41,738 bases of DNA from Elusimicrobiales bacterium (lineage in GTDB: Bacteria > Elusimicrobiota > Elusimicrobia > Elusimicrobiales > UBA9959): positions 1 to 41,738 of the forward strand of contig JAMPXK010000018.1 of NCBI GenBank assembly GCA_023701245.1, written 5' to 3'. Made by a program: the position numbers and the translations under genes. Below, in pieces: positions 26,001 through 32,672 of this stretch; position 1 is the first letter of the stretch; each line of letters begins with the position of its first letter. The notes under the pieces are model-generated. The model did not search any database. It worked only from the letters and a program-made list of their open reading frames with translations, and had not been told where the DNA came from.

Positions 26001-27285
26001 GGGGGAAGGCATTATCTTCGCCAAGAACCGCGCCGGTTCCGCCGTAGTTGAACTCGGCGCGGAACGGATCGGCGGGGTTGGGATACTCCAGAACCCCGGT
26101 AACCGGCGCCCTGCCCCCGTTTATCCGGTAGGCATCATCCGTTACAAAGTCGGGGAGGGATTCTTCGCTTTCAATTATCTCCACGGGAATCGCATGCAAA
26201 ACCACCCTGTCCAGTTCGTAAGGGTGGTACTCGACAAAATTGGTTCCGGCCGACCGCTGGTTGATGCGCGCTACTATGCGCTCACTGTCATGGGACTCGC
26301 TATGATAAACCGTGGCGTCGGACTCGGGAAAAACCACACCGGGAGAACCGGAAAAGGAACTCCTGGGGCGCATAAGATACTGCACAACGTTATCCATACC
26401 ATCGTTATAATTCGGCAGGGCAGGGCTGTTCACCAAGGTCTCGTCCGGGTGGCTTATCTGCAGATGCAGGTGCGGATTGTTTGTGCCGGATGTCCCCAAG
26501 GGGGCGATTATCTCACCGGCTGCCACCGTAGTCTGTGGAACAGCATATCCGGCAATAGTCTGAGAAAATTTATCCGGCCCAGCAAGAATAGACAGCCCAT
26601 CTTCAGAGTATACGTTTGTCCCTTGGGGTAAAGTCTCCAGAATTCCATCGTTTCCGGCAGAAACTATAACCGTATCCTCAGATGCTGTTGGCACACCCAC
26701 TGGAGTAACCTGCTCATCCATCCCGGCTGGACTGATACGAATCAATCCGAAGTGAACCCCGCTTATTCCCAACACCTTAACAACCTTCCCCCTGTTTTTG
26801 CCATCAACTACCGCCCCTGAATAAAAGAGTATCAAGCCCCTGTTGGCCACCTCTCTGGCATCAGTATAAATCCTTCTGTAACTCTGTATTTCCAAGTCTG
26901 GTGATATTCCGGCGAGTGTTCCGCTGGAAACGATGGAATTATTGGGGAAAACATGCAAATACGCAAAGGTCCGGTCGCCACCATAGTCAATCCCTATCCA
27001 CTTAACATTGTCGCCAGCCTTACCAATGCCGAATATGATCCCCGGCGCGGCGGCGTAAATTGGGAAGTTTAAGTCTTCACCGCTCCGCCTGTTTAAATCG
27101 AGGCCCTTATGAAAAAATGTGCCCGTGTTTACATTTCTTGGACCGTAGGTAGAGTCAACCTTATATTCGACATTATAAGGGTCCTTTGGCCATGGGAAAA
27201 GAACCTGGGCAAAAGCCCCTTGCACAGCAACTACGGAGCAGAAAAAGATGAGCAGTTCCGCTTTTAAATCATGAAATCTGCACAT
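17005..27285 (-). CDS. Giant secreted multidomain surface protein (M23 - Ig-like - NHL - FnIII - NHL - TIG x6 - FlgD-like sorting domain)
   Basis: 3426 residues. Signal peptide to ~26 (ends AFA). An M23/LytM peptidase-like domain spans ~40-285, with zinc-ligand pattern H59-x3-D63, H111 (YLHV) and H272-L-H274, and an unusual ~130-residue insertion before the last motif. Residues ~290-1150 are beta-rich and unassigned. About seven Ig-like/OmpL47-type repeats (~1150-1925) recur as YYLVD...LPEGxHxxYYxxxDNxGN. An NHL propeller (~1930-2210), an FnIII-like domain (~2216-2330) and a second NHL propeller with TVAGDGTAAYAGEG-type blades (~2337-2665) follow. Then come six IPT/TIG domains (~2797-3305) and a C-terminal FlgD-like/T9SS type A domain (~3335-3426) with VYVYPDPAKGG and SGVYYYTVE. 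Probably an outer-surface adhesin or cell-wall-acting protein. It is preceded by a 298-residue secreted protein and followed by the PorV-like gene. The 5' end is AT-richer than the rest. Confidence 0.92.
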   Translation of the reverse strand: MCRFHDLKAELLIFFCSVVAVQGAFAQVLFPWPKDPYNVEYKVDSTYGPRNVNTGTFFHKGLDLNRRSGEDLNFPIYAAAPGIIFGIGKAGDNVKWIGIDYGGDRTFAYLHVFPNNSIVSSGTLAGISPDLEIQSYRRIYTDAREVANRGLILFYSGAVVDGKNRGKVVKVLGISGVHFGLIRISPAGMDEQVTPVGVPTASEDTVIVSAGNDGILETLPQGTNVYSEDGLSILAGPDKFSQTIAGYAVPQTTVAAGEIIAPLGTSGTNNPHLHLQISHPDETLVNSPALPNYNDGMDNVVQYLMRPRSSFSGSPGVVFPESDATVYHSESHDSERIVARINQRSAGTNFVEYHPYELDRVVLHAIPVEIIESEESLPDFVTDDAYRINGGRAPVTGVLEYPNPADPFRAEFNYGGTGAVLGEDNAFPPFISNTKSAYRSVGGKTGLNPLGELSDNPPQTEFVFNQWNTRLHKDFSGGIAGPADMAYLSQDAAYPDGEYALVATAESVDRDPLEKFVSEPVGVDVDNFRPYAELVEVKDAQGGVKYRRAWVLEDGKLVSAGPTVDEPLSPGGEYSATALFSEFMDYGQLQVEFLDPMNPVATQLPALKKTIYTGSFTLGVGQERDELRPLIITGRDAGANHVLKLDPGRRSGDGREDLERTINPALELTRDSTGLMQGVGGEDRFHTLRIDAASPIISYNKHSKNYSAYDYTCPGGIPERCGTEENPINITFSSVPFLYTDVGSGVREVRVYKDHLGGESPFPVNYNPGADKYAPFDAIMTLKDGKYVQVVTDNLGRSTTMYFRIDPVSPRNEMSNISISPPYETYSVYGVAVDTGSGLASLRMDRGGEASREAVFASSTTAPVNYGFSGLLVDTPNYYKFTIQDVAGLETPLQLMQFVNFGANDLISTGSSNAVLHRVSRVDLSSGPCVVTITSAPNDLEVPVGAVIADESPLVVSLAQHSDYTVSIPVPGKYMHGRLSVAVAPENGCQVEVFGASMLSLLLGPKSAVSRNGDEPAQFDLSLKVPEWEVRANNAQWPEGSLPDINVSGINGNSLLPAPPALHVNLPVEAPKGMLLELKRMTYDGLDLKAHIPYTGLSPVDMGRVRMLKHDNGTVSDITTGYEGNEILGHTLDNCTFTLVAPLDVFDKAGPITALNRPSGAVDLDGELYISTSTPLNLNATDVSSNSFALAGVATTYYLVDTEPSPACLATAYDPAAPGGTCANPVYAGAFTLPEGRHSIYHLGVDNLGNVGAVGVSSVAVDGTPPGATLEINGTNVAAGATAYVPAGAVLTLSATDYFSGGLQSGLATTYFLVDITPEECEYSDWSGGVDGVGSCENSFYSGPLTLPSGEHVVYYMAEDNVGNVEPLRQTTLLVGIPEPSLDTIAPVVKAWGRGVEMADGSTNYMLASDTVAVTATDDSGVALIHYALDAVFSTAAATAYNAPFTIAGGTHTLQYSAVDAAGNWADVRSAFLHVDDAAPAVSLGTLGVSFSSGSVLYLAPASSLTLSAVDEGAGMGELRWSVDGSTYSLTGAYAEFLLEPGLHEVVYSGADALGNAALAAALLVAVDTEAPHADAVAAGLSGADGWYVSPVSLTFVSSDALSGVAGAGYSLARDGLLISSGAYASGISVEEEGSYSYGYAAVDNVGNRGQELAGAFKIDRSSPVVVAYSTPAANAYGWNNAPVTAVFTGTDPVSGIAFCTADSTLGLEGFGLAADGYCVNNAGLVSNAAVAVNIDATAPVSTAAAAGTLEGGYYTGPVTVTLASTDALSGVGLLEYSLDGGSFAPYGGPLPVEADGVHSVALRATDLAGNQEAPQQLSFEIRRAQPDTAAPVTTARLNGVPLAGGATVYLTVADTITFTAEDASFVGTYYALDVAFTSSTALTYSQPFTVVRGTHTLRYRSVDAAGNAEAVQRLFLTVGLPLEVEHAADMGGYGTEPGLLNMPVDVALMPWNKSLHVADSLNFRVQRFSIYGQYLSSLGSFGAEPGQFGGLVQTAAGPSGVDDIIGASPLFVADPGNYRIQRFSHNGYALSFGLQGSGPGQFESLYSIAVDTFTNLVYATDDVLNRVQVFTATGTYQRTLGAAVLNRPRAIAVRAASANTPTRVYVVDSGNNRIAVFSATQYLGYWPGDFAGASGIHADAFGRVFISDERGWITVYTTSGLIIGRFGRAGSGPAEFNKPMGMCSDPAGYLYVADSLNDRVQKVRLLTEDRTPPAAVADAAVTDVTPYYAVLEFAAPGDDGAAGRAAWYDVRFGLDAISTAGQFEAAKAAHILEGIVEGGAAQRLLVSGLEPGHSYGVAVRTYDESGNYSQGPAVGVTTPVRIAEGRLIKYAGNVLGVNLGAGAPAVTSNVSAPSALAVSTSGELYVAGVPLDTDASFVLKVDPADNLTSWVAGYMGSGFSGDGGLSWFAKLNNPGGLALTPAGNLVIADSENNRLRVVDKASSIITTLAGSGSTGYTGDGGPAITALLDSPQRLSADAAGNLYFADTDNHVVRKIDAGGTITTIAGTGVAGYNGDGIPAAAAQLHGPLDAEADLWGNVYVAELTNRIRRIDGVTGVITTVAGDGTAAYAGEGVPAAGASVVSPTDVAIDPLGNIYFAERGAGRLRRIDTQGVLTTVAGGGTSTAYSGVAVEMLLLSPAAVAGDWERGVVYIADSSRVSALGIRPYTAVQSEVLVGGVSELSVVSTGTYNLIPVAAAELPAAAAVAAAQAGELKSGIYEISAVERAGEVGVTLRVGKAGVADPAALGIYRFDGVAWDSSTVVNQRVTERPEYYELSGLALNTSLFGVFAPVPEPQVPQAALTPSSGPIGVPFTIDGAGFGGYVAGNTVVLIGGATAPLTLWTDTQIKGTVPGALAAGSWPVEVRRGTAAIAAAGAFSVLTPELYAIIPTSGSIGIGFTLNGANFGNYVANYTRVLIGGTTCPLTLWTDSQIKGTVPGTLASGTYEVAVERELNGGLARSATVAFTLNAPSVAAVLPSSGAIGVPFTINGATFGNYVANYTKVLIGGTTCPLTLWTDTQIKGTVPGSLAAGEHELTVVRELNGGLVTTLPVPFTVLLPDWSAVMPSSGPIGLPFTLNGANFGNYVANYTRVLIGGAAAPLTLWTDGQIKGTVPGTLAEGPHEAYVERALNGGVVRSSTFTFTVGAPVVTSVSPSTAAVIAPFTITGYNFGNYVANYTKVLIGGATCPLTLWTETKIEGKLPFLPAGEYPVLVQRNLNGGLNESATAYITVVEPVISSMTPQSGAVGTVFNLYGTGFGPYDASIAKVFIGGTQCALSLWTDTQIRGTVPAALSYGTHTVVAMRGGASSNALEFYIPVYTPSLLRAGALSQEFRLGEVYVYPDPAKGGKVPTFHIEVGTADTVKLRIFTVAGQLAHERVLTGEPQAVGAGYAYEYAWQGRIASGVYYYTVEAERTGRKMKARGKFAVVR
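17370..18900 (-). repeat. Six tandem IPT/TIG-domain repeats, four with exact 264-bp period
   Basis: Repeats encode GNYVANYTxVLIGG ... PLTLWTDxQIKGTVPG. The DNA marker ACGTA(A/G)TTGCCGAA recurs at 17771, 18035, 18299 and 18563, spaced exactly 264 bp (88 residues). The next copy, at 18818, is 255 bp on, and the copy nearest the C terminus is more diverged. High DNA-level identity suggests recent duplication or gene-conversion among the inner repeats. Confidence 0.88.
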
Positions 27286-27294
27286 AATTGGAAC

Positions 27295-28191
27295 CTAGAA
27301 TACAAATGTCTCGGTTTTGACTTTTCTGGTCTTCCAATCCCATAAGTGGCGTATCACTATTTCCCGTTTTTCCTCAGATATATCAATTTCATCTACGCTT
27401 TGAAACACCATCTTATCAACCGAGAGTTTTCGCAACTCCAATTTCTTGTTCACCGTGTCATAAACACTTATCGGGCATTCGCTGGAAGCGGCGCTCAGCT
27501 CCACCAGAACAAGATACCGGTCATTAGGAGAAAAATACGCCTGATAAACGACAAACGGAATCTCCGCTAGCACCTCCTTACTCCTGTTGATTACATGCTC
27601 CCCCCCAGAGCCGTTCAAAACAAGAAAATAGTTCCCAGTATTTGAAATTGTAGCCCCATCCCCGTGATTTTCAAGTGTGAGAATATCGTTACCTTCGGCA
27701 TCATACACACTAAACTCGCTCGATGCTTCAACAGGATCTTCCGCCCGCTCACTATCCAGAGGATCTGCAACTTCTACGAAATCGGAACTATGCACACTCA
27801 CTATGGCAAATTTACCCCCCCGCTCAATCGACATCTCCCGCTCTTCCCGTCGAGTAACAGAAATATCCCGCCCAGTCCGCTTACGCGTATTCTCTATAGC
27901 ATCCGCGACTTGCGTACTTATCCTGATCTTAAAACGCGAGTGGTCAAACGGCTTACTTTTGCTGACTCGAATTTGAGTATTCTTGTTCTCAATAGATATT
28001 TCCCGCGTCTTCCTCCCTTTCACATCATGGAACCGGAGGATCTCTTTGCCTTTCTCAATTGCTCTTTCAATTCTCGGCCCTTTGCCTTTTATATTTCCAT
28101 CGGCCTCTTTCTGTGCCACAGGCCTAGCTTGGGCATGCAGTAGCGTCATACAACCATACAATGCTCCGGCAAAAAGAATCGCCTTCTTCAT
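27295..28191 (-). CDS. Secreted protein of unknown function, possible beta-propeller-like fold
   Basis: 298 residues from the ATG at 28191. I chose this over an ATG 14 codons upstream because AAGGAG lies six bases before it and it gives a proper signal peptide (MKKAILFAGALYGCMTLLHAQA). The mature N-terminal third is very basic and acidic (ERAIEKGKEILRFHD, KRTGRDISVTRREERE). The C-terminal part contains strand repeats such as FSVYDAEGNDILTLENHGDGA, YFLVLNGSGG, AYFSPNDRYLVLVE and ISVYDTVNKKLE, which resemble WD40-like/lactonase-type blades, but too few for a full propeller. It lies nine bases before the giant protein and shares its promoters, so a joint surface role is likely (inference). Its base composition is clearly AT-richer than the surrounding genes. 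Confidence 0.8.
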   Translation of the reverse strand: MKKAILFAGALYGCMTLLHAQARPVAQKEADGNIKGKGPRIERAIEKGKEILRFHDVKGRKTREISIENKNTQIRVSKSKPFDHSRFKIRISTQVADAIENTRKRTGRDISVTRREEREMSIERGGKFAIVSVHSSDFVEVADPLDSERAEDPVEASSEFSVYDAEGNDILTLENHGDGATISNTGNYFLVLNGSGGEHVINRSKEVLAEIPFVVYQAYFSPNDRYLVLVELSAASSECPISVYDTVNKKLELRKLSVDKMVFQSVDEIDISEEKREIVIRHLWDWKTRKVKTETFVF

Positions 28192-28197
28192 AAATGG

Positions 28198-28203
28198 CTC
28201 CTT
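28198..28203 (-). promoter_or_regulatory. Shine-Dalgarno deciding the start of the 298-residue protein
   Basis: AAGGAG on the minus strand, six bases before the ATG at 28191. It supports MKKAILFAG as N terminus rather than the in-frame ATG 14 codons upstream. Confidence 0.8.
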
Positions 28204-28246
28204 CGTTTGTTGTCTTACTTCGATGCAACCCAAAATCCCCAGTTAG

Positions 28247-28275
28247 TTTATAGCAGACGTTTTTGGTGGCGGCAA
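28247..28275 (-). promoter_or_regulatory. Proximal promoter of the surface-protein operon
   Basis: Minus strand TTGCCG (28275-28270), 17-bp spacer, TATAAA (28252-28247) with an upstream TGC making an extended -10. The leader to the ATG at 28191 is about 50 nt. Confidence 0.72.
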
Positions 28276-28318
28276 GGCCTTTTTTTACAGACTATTCTTG
28301 GCCACCTATAACTATTGT

Positions 28319-28347
28319 AGTGTAAGGGGTTGGCCGCATTTTGTCAA
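28319..28347 (-). promoter_or_regulatory. Distal promoter of the surface-protein operon
   Basis: Minus strand TTGACA (28347-28342), perfect 17-bp spacer, TACACT (28324-28319). It would give a leader of about 120 nt. Its -35 abuts the palindrome at 28347-28362. Confidence 0.75.
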
Positions 28348-28362
28348 TAACGCGAGCGTTAT
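28347..28362. promoter_or_regulatory. 16-bp palindromic operator candidate
   Basis: ATAACGC-GA-GCGTTAT, perfect 7-bp arms. It sits immediately upstream of, and overlaps by one base, the -35 of the distal promoter. That position suits a class II-type activator or a dimeric repressor. The response regulator gene lies just upstream and is one candidate to bind here (inference). Confidence 0.6.
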
Positions 28363-28456
28363 GATTAGGACCGTTTTCCCAATGAGAATCAAATGGCGAA
28401 TCGGCGCGCAAAACAGCTTGTTTTGGCGGCAGGAACTGCGGGTTTGGGATGGGTTT

Positions 28457-29185
28457 TCAACTAAGGACGGCTTCCGGCAAGGGCACGCACTGGACGGTGC
28501 TCCGCAGCCGCGGCTGCACATAGGTCCAGCCGGAGCGCTTAATGTTCTTTATTCTTTTGGCCAACCGGGGCCCTAAACGCTGCCTTACCCGGTAAGCCAG
28601 CATGTTTACCGCGGCGCTCTCGTCGGAGCACTCTCCGTTCAGAACGGCGGCACAGATCTCTTTTTCGGAAACAAACCCGGGGCTTTTCCTGAAAAGCAGG
28701 GAAAAGAACCGGAACTGTTCAGGGGAAAGGGTGATATCCGGATAACCTGCCCTCAAAACTCTCAAACGCTCGCTATCCAGCGCAAGGTCCGCAGGGGCGC
28801 CTGGCTCCGCCGCCGCCCGGGAACGGCGCAAATGGCGTTTTACGGCGGCCCCCACCTCCGCCAGGGACGTGCATTTGCGCAGGAACTGGTCGGCATTGCA
28901 CTCATTGTAGCACTCTTCGGCTTTTTCATATTCTCCGCTAAGAATGACTATGGGCGTGTCTTTAAGCCGCGCATGCGAACGGATGAACAGGCAGGCCGGG
29001 GCGATAGTTTCCACGGCCAGGTTATAGTCCAACAGGAAGCAGTCGGGAAGATGCTGTGCCGCCAGGCGGATGGTGTCCCGGCAATTGTCCGCGGTGTAAA
29101 CTTCGAATCCCAGCAAGGTAAAATATTGCGAAAGGATCTTGAGATGGAACCTGTCGTCTTCGGTTATCAGTATTGTGTTGCCCAT
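28457..29185 (-). CDS. OmpR/PhoB-type response regulator (orphan)
   Basis: 242 residues. The receiver domain (1-~118) has acidic pocket E9-D10-D11, phospho-acceptor D53 (FLLDYN), the Ser of ILSG, and the Lys of FLRK. A short linker leads to a winged-helix trans_reg_C domain (~140-230) with LSPEQFRFFSLLFRKSPGFVS and the recognition region VNMLAYRVRQRL...IKNIKRSGWTYV. The helix-turn-helix core is normal in length. No histidine kinase gene is adjacent, so its partner is elsewhere. The downstream tandem promoters and palindrome (28319-28362) may be its target. The ATG is 18 bases after the predicted transcription start. An imperfect hairpin (CAAAACA/TGTTTTG, 28409-28425) follows its stop, without a T-tract. 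Confidence 0.92.
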   Translation of the reverse strand: MGNTILITEDDRFHLKILSQYFTLLGFEVYTADNCRDTIRLAAQHLPDCFLLDYNLAVETIAPACLFIRSHARLKDTPIVILSGEYEKAEECYNECNADQFLRKCTSLAEVGAAVKRHLRRSRAAAEPGAPADLALDSERLRVLRAGYPDITLSPEQFRFFSLLFRKSPGFVSEKEICAAVLNGECSDESAAVNMLAYRVRQRLGPRLAKRIKNIKRSGWTYVQPRLRSTVQCVPLPEAVLS

Positions 29186-29209
29186 AGCCTAACCCGTTGC
29201 CCGTCGTAT

Positions 29210-29218
29210 ATTTTAGCA
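29210..29218 (-). promoter_or_regulatory. Extended -10 promoter candidate of the response regulator
   Basis: Minus strand TGCTAAAAT, with hexamer TAAAAT at 29215-29210, fits TGnTANNNT. No -35 consensus is visible, which is normal for extended -10 promoters. A small hairpin GCCGT/ACGGC (29236-29249) lies just upstream, between the two divergent promoters. Confidence 0.5.
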
Positions 29219-29254
29219 AAAAACAGATATCGCCCGCCGTTCTGACGGCCCAAT

Positions 29255-29283
29255 TTGTATAGAGGCGCGTCTACCGCTATAAT
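29255..29283 (+). promoter_or_regulatory. Sigma70 promoter predicted to give a leaderless mRNA
   Basis: TTGTAT (29255-29260), 17-bp spacer, consensus TATAAT (29278-29283). The expected start point, seven bases after the hexamer, is 29290, one base before the ATG at 29291. No Shine-Dalgarno is present. Confidence 0.8.
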
Positions 29284-29290
29284 GGTCTAG

Positions 29291-30661
29291 ATGACCGGTA
29301 CCGCAGAACAAGAACCATTTCCACAAACAGCCCCCGCGTGCCTGACGCGCGCGGAATTGGTATTCCTGGTGTGCCTGGGGATTTTAACGGGCCTGATCTA
29401 TGCCCCCATGCTGCGGAGCTTCTTTTTCCTGGCGAACGATTTCGACCTGCTGGGATTGTCCACGTTCAATCCCTCCGCTGACACCTGGGATTGGCTGGCT
29501 TTAAGTCCAAGAAACCCCAGATTCCCCGTCTTCAGCGCGATGTTTTCCTTGTTTGGATTAGCTGGCTGGAAATACGCGGCTTTTTGTGCGGCTCTGCACT
29601 GGACCAATTCGGCGCTGGTTTTCCTGCTGACCTACCGCCTGGCGCGCAGCGCCGCGGCGGCGAGGTGGACGGCGGTTTTTTTCTGCGTACTGCCAAGTTC
29701 TGTTTTCGCGGTGGCTTATTTAATGTCAACGCTGCGCCAAGCCCTGGCAACTTTCTTCACTCTGGCCTTCATGCACCTGTTCACGTTGTTTCTCAAGAAC
29801 GGCGCCAGAAAATACTACGCAGCCGCGCTAGCCATATTTCTGCTGGCCCTTAACACCCACGAACTGGCCGTTACAGCTCCGCTGATACTGTTGCTGGAAC
29901 CGAAAGCCGCCAGCAAAGACGAGCACAAGGGCCGCGTACGGGCGCTCTGGCCCTTTTTTTGCTTAGGGGTCGCATACACTATCTGGGGCTGGCTGCTGCG
30001 CCAATGGCGCGTGGACGCAAATTTCACCACGGAACATTATTATCTCGGGCTGCACGCCCTGAAGAATCTCCCCGAATACCTGACCACACTGGCCTGGCCG
30101 GCGGGTGCCTACCAGGCCTGGCACGGAGCCGTTTTTCCCTTTATTGCAGCCGCGGGACTGGCGGCATTTCCCGCTACCCGCCGCCTTGCGGTGTTCAGTT
30201 TGGCGGCGCTGGCCATAGCACTGACGCCATTCCTTCCAATAACAACTCTCTCCCTGGCGGATAAGGGCAAATACGCCTATTTCGCCTCTGTCTACTTTTG
30301 CCTGTTTTCCGGGCTTGCCGCTGCCCAGTTCTCCCTTAAGCCCTATCGCTGGGTCTTCCCGGCGTTGCTGGCCGGCGCCTGGGCGTTTCACGCTAATCAG
30401 ATCTGCGCCTATCAGGCCGGCAGGCGCAATACTGAAGGCGCCTGCCTGGAGAAGCTGCGCCTACACGCCTGCGCGCAAGAACAGGCACACATAGGAGCAC
30501 TGACCGTGATATGGCCGGAAGCAGAGATGTTTTATCTGAATGAGACTAGGATAGAAAATTATCTAGCTGCAAGCTGCCACGGCACCCGGCTAAAAACAAC
30601 TCTCCTCACGAAACCGCAGAACGTCACCGCCGGAACAACCGTGACGGATTGCACCAACTAA
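29291..30661 (+). CDS. GT-C-like multi-pass membrane glycosyltransferase (putative)
   Basis: 456 residues with about ten transmembrane helices. After the first helix (~24-42), a luminal/periplasmic loop contains ANDFDLLGL, resembling the acidic Asp motif of GT-C enzymes (dolichyl-phosphate or polyprenyl-phosphate sugar dependent). A second loop has TLRQALATFF and THELAV. The last ~100 residues are mainly soluble with four Cys (ICAY, ACLEK, ACAQE, SCHG). No fold beyond GT-C is visible. The start is fixed because no other Met or Val start precedes the first helix, and the promoter fires almost at the ATG. It is a single-gene unit with no plus-strand terminator of its own. The specific sugar transferred cannot be named. 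Confidence 0.65.
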   Translation: MTGTAEQEPFPQTAPACLTRAELVFLVCLGILTGLIYAPMLRSFFFLANDFDLLGLSTFNPSADTWDWLALSPRNPRFPVFSAMFSLFGLAGWKYAAFCAALHWTNSALVFLLTYRLARSAAAARWTAVFFCVLPSSVFAVAYLMSTLRQALATFFTLAFMHLFTLFLKNGARKYYAAALAIFLLALNTHELAVTAPLILLLEPKAASKDEHKGRVRALWPFFCLGVAYTIWGWLLRQWRVDANFTTEHYYLGLHALKNLPEYLTTLAWPAGAYQAWHGAVFPFIAAAGLAAFPATRRLAVFSLAALAIALTPFLPITTLSLADKGKYAYFASVYFCLFSGLAAAQFSLKPYRWVFPALLAGAWAFHANQICAYQAGRRNTEGACLEKLRLHACAQEQAHIGALTVIWPEAEMFYLNETRIENYLAASCHGTRLKTTLLTKPQNVTAGTTVTDCTN

Positions 30662-30699
30662 ACTCAAGCCTTCTGCTGCCCCGCCCCACTACCTTTCCC

Positions 30700-30736
30700 C
30701 ACAAATAAAGAAGCCGCCGGTTTGAGCGGCGGCTTC
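30700..30736 (-). terminator. Intrinsic terminator of the ATP synthase operon
   Basis: On the minus strand GAAGCCGCCG/CGGCGGCTTC (10-bp perfect stem, arms 30710-30719 and 30727-30736, 7-nt loop) is followed by CTTTATTTGT. It lies about 20 bp beyond the atpC stop. On the plus strand it is followed by GTTATAGGGG, so it acts mainly on the minus strand. Confidence 0.88.
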
Positions 30737-30755
30737 GTTATAGGGGACGGCCCGG

Positions 30756-31181
30756 CTATTTGTGCTTCTTGCGGTATTCGGCCAGTTTCAGGCGCACGGC
30801 GGCGCGCTTGAGCGAGGCCTGGGCTTCGTCTATGTCTATCTGGTCGCCCTGCATGGCTATGGCGTCCTTGGCTTTGCGCCAGGCCTGCTTGGCGCGCTCT
30901 TCGTCTATCTCTTTGGAGAGCTCCGCGGCTTCGGCCAGCACCAGCACCCTGTTGTTGTATATCTCGGCGAAACCGCTCAGGGCGGAGAACACTTCCTTGT
31001 CCTTGCCGGAGGAGTAGCGCAGGAAGCCTTCTTTGAGCTGCACCACCTCGGGGGCGTGGCCGGGCAGCACGCCCAGTTCGCCGCCGAAGGCGGGCAGCAC
31101 CACGAAGTCCACCGGGTGCTCGTTGAGCACGGTTTTCTCCGGGGTCACTACGGTAAGCAGAAGGCCTGGTTTCTTCTCCAT
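30756..31181 (-). CDS. atpC: F-type ATP synthase epsilon subunit
   Basis: 141 residues. The N-terminal beta-sandwich (LLLTVVTPEKTVLNEHPVDFVVLPAFGGELGVLPGHAPEV, positions 7-50) and the C-terminal helical hairpin (~90-138, AELSKEIDEERAKQAWRKAKDAIA) match the epsilon subunit of the central stalk, which inhibits or gates ATP hydrolysis. It is the last gene of the operon, five bases after atpD, and precedes the terminator at 30700-30736. Length is normal. Confidence 0.97.
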   Translation of the reverse strand: MEKKPGLLLTVVTPEKTVLNEHPVDFVVLPAFGGELGVLPGHAPEVVQLKEGFLRYSSGKDKEVFSALSGFAEIYNNRVLVLAEAAELSKEIDEERAKQAWRKAKDAIAMQGDQIDIDEAQASLKRAAVRLKLAEYRKKHK

Positions 31182-31186
31182 AAAGT

Positions 31187-32623
<1,437 letters not shown>

Positions 32624-32648
32624 TTAAAACTGATACCTGCATACTGGT

Positions 32649-32666
32649 TCCCGGCTTTCGCCGGGA
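32649..32666. repeat. REP-like small palindrome between atpG and atpD
   Basis: TCCCGGC-TTTC-GCCGGGA, 7-bp perfect stem, within CTGGTTCCCGGCTTTCGCCGGGATGACG. This wording resembles the common intergenic GGTTCCCGC-TTTC-GCGGGAATGAC palindromes found across many bacterial genomes. Here it separates two ATP synthase genes and may stabilise the message. Confidence 0.7.
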
Positions 32667-32672
32667 TGACGT

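Noticed and set aside
28409-28425. CAAAACA/TGTTTTG inverted repeat after the response regulator as terminator
   Set aside because: Weak AT stem without a T-tract; not reported as a separate feature.
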